From LMUY01 sp964247705 (GTDB lineage Bacteria; Pseudomonadota; Alphaproteobacteria; Acetobacterales; Acetobacteraceae): DNA of 64,000 nucleotides. Every line of letters starts with the position of its first letter. Within the stretch, counting starts at the first letter, position 1. Below are positions 60,345-64,000 of the stretch, one piece after another. The DNA is taken from NCBI GenBank assembly GCA_964247705.1, contig CAXTVQ010000017.1, positions 7,745-71,744 of the forward strand, read 5' to 3'. Position numbers and translations under genes: made by a program. Below the pieces are notes generated by a model. It was not told where the DNA came from. It ran no database searches and saw only the letters and a program-made list of their open reading frames with translations.

Positions 60345-62203
60345 TTCGCCTCGCCCTCGCCCGCCGGCTGCAGGTATCCGAACGGCGCATGCACCACCGG
60401 GCGGGCCGCCACCGGCGCTCCCTCCCGCACCATCGCGCGGTTGAACGCGCGCAGGATCGGGCTCGGCGCGACCTCGTCCTCGGTCAGGAACAATCCCCAC
60501 CGCCGGGCTGCACGGCCAGCCGTCGCCAGGCTGGTCCATACCGCGGCCGGGATCGCCAGCAACAGCCCTGGCAACAGGCTCAGCGACCAATGCATCATGG
60601 CGCCGCCCGCGACCGACAGGCCTGCCAGCCATACCATCCCGGTCAGCCCCGGCATCCGCATGCGAAACGCCGCCTCTCCCCAGGACACGCCGCGGTCGTC
60701 GCGCGGCTGCGGATCCCACCGGACGGTGCGGCCCAGCAGCATCATCGCGATGAATCGCGTGTAGAACAACAGTAGGATCGGCGCGCTCACCATAGCCGCC
60801 GCCTGTTCCAGCGCCGCACTCGCCAGCAGCCGCAACCGCCCGCCGAACGGAGCCGCCGCCGCATCGCTCGCCATCGCCGCGGCAAGGCTGCACAGTTTGG
60901 CGCCGTAGAGCAGGAACGCCGTCAGCGCAATGAACGCCGCCCGCGCCCAACCCGGCGTTCCGAGCAGCCGCTCGGCGAACCCGCCGCCCAACATTCCATC
61001 CAGCGTCGCCAACCCGGCGAACACCACCAGCAACGGCCCGGACAGGTAGGTCAGCACGCCCAGGCCCAGGTGATACCGCCCCACCGGACGCAGGCCCGGC
61101 ATCCGCAGCACGCCGAGATGTTGCAGGTTGCCTTGGCACCAGCGGCGCTCCCGCTGGGCGAAATCCACCATATTGGCCGGCAGCGCCTCGTAGCTCTCGG
61201 GCAGCGTCGGCAACAGCAGCACCTGCCAGCCGCCACGCCGCATCATCGCCGCTTCCACCACGTCGTGGCACAGGATCTCGCCACCGAACGGCTCGCGGCC
61301 CGGCAGCACCGGCAACTCGCAATGTTGCATGAACGGCACGATCCGGATGATCGCATTATGGCCCCAGTAATTCCCGTCCTGCCCCTGCCAGAACGCCAGG
61401 CCCTCCACCAGCAGCGGCGTATACAGCCGTGCCGCGAACTGCTGGATGCGGGCGAACAGCGTTTCCCGCCCGACCGCATACGGCACCGTCTGCATCAGCC
61501 CGGCGCGCGGATTGGCGTCCATCAGGCCGATCAGCATGCTGATCGTGCCCGCGCCCATCAGGCTGTCGGCGTCCAGCACGACCATGTAATCGTACTCGCC
61601 CGACCAAGTGGCGCAGAAATCGGCGATGTTGCCGGCCTTCCGGCGCAAGTTCAGCGTGCGGCGGCGATAGCGCACCCGGTTCCCGAACATGCGCTGCAGC
61701 CGGGCAAAGGCCTGCTCCTCCGCCGCTGCGATCGCCGGGTCCCGCGTGTCGCTGAGCACGAATATATCCGTCTGGTCCACCGCCTGCTCGATCAGCGCCT
61801 GGGCCATCACCTCGGCGGCGGTGAACACGGCGTGCGGATCTTCGTTGTACACAGGGAACAACACGGCCGTCCGGCTGGTCCCATTATGGCGTGCGGCGGC
61901 CAGCCGCGGATGGCGCACGAGACGGACAAGCGCGCCGAGCACGCCGGGCCAGCCGCTGAGGGCCAGGAACAGCAGGTTCGCAAACAGCAGCGCCAAGAGG
62001 ACCAGCCGCACGACACCTGTTTCGCCGGCCGTCAGCGTAGCGGCCAGCCACATCCCCGCTGCCGGCAGCACGATCACCGGCACGGCGAAGCACAGCCGGC
62101 GCGCAACGGCCGCACCTCCATCGCCCATTGGTTCAGGTGCGGTAGAGATCGGGGCCGTGTCGTGCGGATACTCGGCTATGGGGCGAACCGGCTGGTATGT
62201 CAT
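60341..62203 (-). CDS. mdoH: Glucans biosynthesis glucosyltransferase (OpgH/MdoH)
   Basis: The 620-residue inner-membrane enzyme makes the beta-1,2-glucan backbone of osmoregulated periplasmic glucans from UDP-glucose. Helices near 36-58 and 66-86 precede the GT2 domain (TAVLFPVYNEDPHAVF, LDADSLM as the DxD site, EILCHDVVEAAMMRRGGW and QRERRWCQGNL as the QxxRW motif). A cluster of membrane helices follows, from about residue 380. OpgG, its usual partner, is not in the window. The protein is shorter than E. coli OpgH. Confidence 0.92.
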   Translation of the reverse strand: MTYQPVRPIAEYPHDTAPISTAPEPMGDGGAAVARRLCFAVPVIVLPAAGMWLAATLTAGETGVVRLVLLALLFANLLFLALSGWPGVLGALVRLVRHPRLAAARHNGTSRTAVLFPVYNEDPHAVFTAAEVMAQALIEQAVDQTDIFVLSDTRDPAIAAAEEQAFARLQRMFGNRVRYRRRTLNLRRKAGNIADFCATWSGEYDYMVVLDADSLMGAGTISMLIGLMDANPRAGLMQTVPYAVGRETLFARIQQFAARLYTPLLVEGLAFWQGQDGNYWGHNAIIRIVPFMQHCELPVLPGREPFGGEILCHDVVEAAMMRRGGWQVLLLPTLPESYEALPANMVDFAQRERRWCQGNLQHLGVLRMPGLRPVGRYHLGLGVLTYLSGPLLVVFAGLATLDGMLGGGFAERLLGTPGWARAAFIALTAFLLYGAKLCSLAAAMASDAAAAPFGGRLRLLASAALEQAAAMVSAPILLLFYTRFIAMMLLGRTVRWDPQPRDDRGVSWGEAAFRMRMPGLTGMVWLAGLSVAGGAMMHWSLSLLPGLLLAIPAAVWTSLATAGRAARRWGLFLTEDEVAPSPILRAFNRAMVREGAPVAARPVVHAPFGYLQPAGEGEAN

Positions 62204-62244
62204 CTCGACCTAGATTGAGAGGCCCATCGGCATGAGGGCGTTTC

Positions 62245-62266
62245 GTTGGTGCTTGTAAACACCAAC
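62245..62266. promoter_or_regulatory. Inverted repeat upstream of mdoH
   Basis: GTTGGTG (62245-62251) and CACCAAC (62260-62266) are a perfect 7-bp inverted repeat with an 8-nt spacer, centred 52 bp upstream of the mdoH ATG. On the minus strand it contains TTTACA, which could be a -35 element. It is a candidate operator. Confidence 0.4.
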
Positions 62267-62319
62267 ATTATGTCGGCTGCATGGCCGGATAGCATTGTGC
62301 GGTAGCGAAGGGAACGGCC

Positions 62320-63072
62320 CTAGCTTAAGAGGTCCGTCAGCGCACGGCCGCAGAACCGTTCGGCAGGCTGGCCCCCACCCTCCTCGCCGGCAAAGCGGCG
62401 CAGCGCGAGGCCGAGCGGGGCAGGACCGCCGAACTGGAAGCCGATCTGCGTCGTGTAGGCCTGTGCGGCCGCCACCTTGCGGTCCAGCACGGCGCCGATC
62501 GGAATGGTGCTGAGACTGCCTTGCGGCACGATCGGCAGGGCCGCGGCGCCTGGCTGGCGAATCGCATACGGCGTGTCGCGGTAGAAGGCGAGGCTGTCCG
62601 TAGCAAACGCCTGGAGCGCCGCCGCGACCACGTGCTGGTGGTCCACGTGATTGCCGAGACCCTGCGGTGCCAGCACGAGATCAGGCTCCAACTCCGCCGC
62701 GAGCGCACCGAATAGCGGCGCCAACTCGTCCGCAACGGCGTCGCCCTCATGGACCCCGCCGAACAGCGCCGGTGCGGAATGATAGCCTCGGTGCGGCGCC
62801 TCCAGCAGGTCCAGCCAGCGCAGGTCCTGGATGCCGATCACCGAGGCGGCCACCCGGTCCTCGTCCCGGCGCAGCGCCATGTAGTCCACGTCCGGCGGTA
62901 GGCCTTTGTCCAACTGGCAAGCCAGTGCGAACCCGGCAGCCGGCACCACCGACCGGGTGAACGCCGTTACCATCACCGTCCGCCACCCGGCATCGGACAG
63001 GTAGGCAGCCAGGCCGCCGCACGAGAACACGGCGTCGTCCAGATGCGGCGAGAGGAACAAGGCCTTGGGCAT
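62320..63072 (-). CDS. PIG-L family deacetylase
   Basis: The 250-residue protein starts MPKALFLSPHLDDAVFSCGG, where HLDD gives the zinc-binding His and Asp pair. GLGNHVDHQHVVAA is the second metal/active-site block. It is only loosely similar to the PIG-L protein at 47687. The substrate is probably an N-acetylated sugar or lipid glycoside. ATG 63070-63072 is 2 bp from the stop of the following GT4 gene, so the two are one unit. Confidence 0.88.
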   Translation of the reverse strand: MPKALFLSPHLDDAVFSCGGLAAYLSDAGWRTVMVTAFTRSVVPAAGFALACQLDKGLPPDVDYMALRRDEDRVAASVIGIQDLRWLDLLEAPHRGYHSAPALFGGVHEGDAVADELAPLFGALAAELEPDLVLAPQGLGNHVDHQHVVAAALQAFATDSLAFYRDTPYAIRQPGAAALPIVPQGSLSTIPIGAVLDRKVAAAQAYTTQIGFQFGGPAPLGLALRRFAGEEGGGQPAERFCGRALTDLLS

Positions 63073-63074
63073 GG

Positions 63075-64000
63075 CTACAACAGATGCGGTTCCGACCGGA
63101 ACCGGCACGGCGACTGCGGCAGGTCCGTTGGCCAGTCGGTGTCCGGCCGCGCGCCCGCAAGCCCGGCGTATACGTCCATGATCTGCTGGCCGACCGCCGA
63201 CCACGAGTACACCCGCCGGCACTCCTCGAGCCCAGCGGCGGCAAGCCGGTTGCGCTCGGCCGGGTCCGTCAGCACCCGGCGCAACGCCGCAGTCAGCGCC
63301 GGCACGTCGCCGGGTTCGGTCAGCAGCCCGTTCTCGCCGTCCCGGATACAGTCTACCACCCCAACCGAGCGGCATGACACGACGGCCAACCCGCTCGCCA
63401 TGGCCTCCAGGATCGTGTTGGAGAACCCCTCGGCGTAGGTGGGCGAGACAAAGATGTCGGCCCGGCGGTAGATCTCCGGCACATCGCCGTAATCGATGTA
63501 GCCGGTCATTCGCGCCTGGCTGCCGAGGCCGAGCTGTCCGATGCGGGCAGCCGTTTCGTCAAACGTGGGCCCGATGCCGGAGACCAGCAGTTCGAACGGC
63601 ACGCCCTCCGTGGCAAGCGGGGCCAGCGCGTCCAGCATGTCCAGTACGCCTTTCCGCGCGTCCACCCGGCCGTGGTACAACAGCACCGGCGGGCCACCCG
63701 GGGCGCGTTTGCCAGGCGTGAACCGCGCGACATCCACTGCACCCGGAACGATGGTGAACCGCGCCGGGTCGGTGCCGAGCCGGTGCGTTACCTCGTCGGC
63801 GAAGGAGCGGCAGCCGATCAGCACCGCCCCGGCATGGTCCAGCACACGCACCATCGCCACCCGATGGGTCTCGCAGCAGGAACCGACCCAGTGGCCATCG
63901 CCACCCTGGATCGAAACGACGTTGGGCACCCCGGTCTCGCGCGATGCCTCGAGCACGGCCCAGCCGCAGGGGTAGCCGTACTGCGCGTGCAGGATGTCGA
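63075..64000 (-). CDS. Partial glycosyltransferase family 4, C-terminal part
   Basis: The gene enters from the right edge. The visible 308 residues begin DILHAQYGYPCGWAVLEASR and include ILHA-QYGYP, typical of the acceptor domain, then LLYHGRVDARKGVLDMLDAL and SPTYAEGFSNTILEAMASGLAVV of the nucleotide-sugar domain with the paired Glu. The start codon lies outside the window. It is 2 bp from the PIG-L gene, an arrangement that repeats the GT4/PIG-L pairing of the 42-50 kb operon. Confidence 0.9.
   Translation of the reverse strand, partial: DILHAQYGYPCGWAVLEASRETGVPNVVSIQGGDGHWVGSCCETHRVAMVRVLDHAGAVLIGCRSFADEVTHRLGTDPARFTIVPGAVDVARFTPGKRAPGGPPVLLYHGRVDARKGVLDMLDALAPLATEGVPFELLVSGIGPTFDETAARIGQLGLGSQARMTGYIDYGDVPEIYRRADIFVSPTYAEGFSNTILEAMASGLAVVSCRSVGVVDCIRDGENGLLTEPGDVPALTAALRRVLTDPAERNRLAAAGLEECRRVYSWSAVGQQIMDVYAGLAGARPDTDWPTDLPQSPCRFRSEPHLL

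Noticed and set aside
1..64000. tRNA, rRNA, CRISPR arrays, insertion sequences or phage genes
   Set aside because: I looked for cloverleaf ends, spaced direct repeats, transposase motifs and integrase signatures and saw none. A computed search (tRNAscan, ISfinder) would be the decisive test.

Overview
The window is a GC-rich, densely packed bacterial chromosome segment with no rRNA, tRNA, CRISPR array, insertion sequence or prophage that I could find. Codon use, frequent GTG starts, many 4-bp ATGA/GTGA gene overlaps and the style of the proteins (ELM1-family protein, HyuA/HyuB pair, Uma2 genes, Tat-type leaders, tripartite TRAP transporter, NirA-type assimilatory nitrite reductase) point to an alphaproteobacterium, most likely Acetobacteraceae (Rhodospirillales). 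That placement is inference from protein style, not from a marker gene.

Layout. 1-9.7 kb: a truncated membrane-anchored protein, an atypical SDR, an alpha/beta hydrolase, two glycosyltransferases (GT4, GT9), then thrS and infC. infC probably begins at a rare AUA codon. A CgeB-like glycosyltransferase and a GH15 glycosidase follow. 9.7-32.4 kb is mixed metabolism: HyuB/HyuA, a deletion-scarred Uma2 gene with an intact relative 2.5 kb away, a Tat-exported GH10 xylanase, a DEAD-box helicase, an ELM1-family gene paired with a 622-residue protein I do not recognise, a periplasmic binding protein without its permease, a tiny Gly/Tyr-rich secreted protein, GST, SDR, 3-hydroxyisobutyrate-type dehydrogenase, an exported bicupin, a DUF2721 protein, gltX, pncB, class II DAHP synthase and gpmI.

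32.5-39.8 kb is a four-gene nitrate assimilation operon: a FAD/NAD(P) reductase, a NirA-type sirohaem nitrite reductase, an Fe-S/CysJ-like flavoprotein, and a molybdopterin nitrate reductase with a C-terminal BFD [2Fe-2S] domain. It carries no nitrate transporter. 39.9-41.8 kb holds ygfZ and an RraA-like/DOPA-dioxygenase-like pair.

42.1-50.5 kb is the most unusual part. It is a chain of nine genes that overlap or nearly abut: nhaA, HAD phosphatase, CgeB-like GT, sugar nucleotidyltransferase, TIGR04290-like methyltransferase, glycoside hydrolase, PIG-L deacetylase, GT4 and a FemAB/CelD-type acyltransferase. Together they look like a pathway for a modified glycoside or glycolipid of unknown structure. 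The nucleotidyltransferase ends in a 30-bp (10-residue) tandem repeat that is broken by a 100-N assembly gap. A copper P-type ATPase follows. On the minus strand, 52.9-56.6 kb encodes GT9-GT4-asparagine synthase, probably an exopolysaccharide or glycan locus, and 56.6-59.5 kb a TRAP transporter. The window ends with a methyltransferase, an OpgH/MdoH glucosyltransferase, a second PIG-L deacetylase and a truncated GT4.

A family of C/G-rich palindromic elements (CCCTCTCCC...GGGAGAGGG type) occurs at six places. Two copies lie in frame inside genes (GT9 and ygfZ), and one sits where its arm appears to supply the ribosome-binding site of the nitrate reductase gene.
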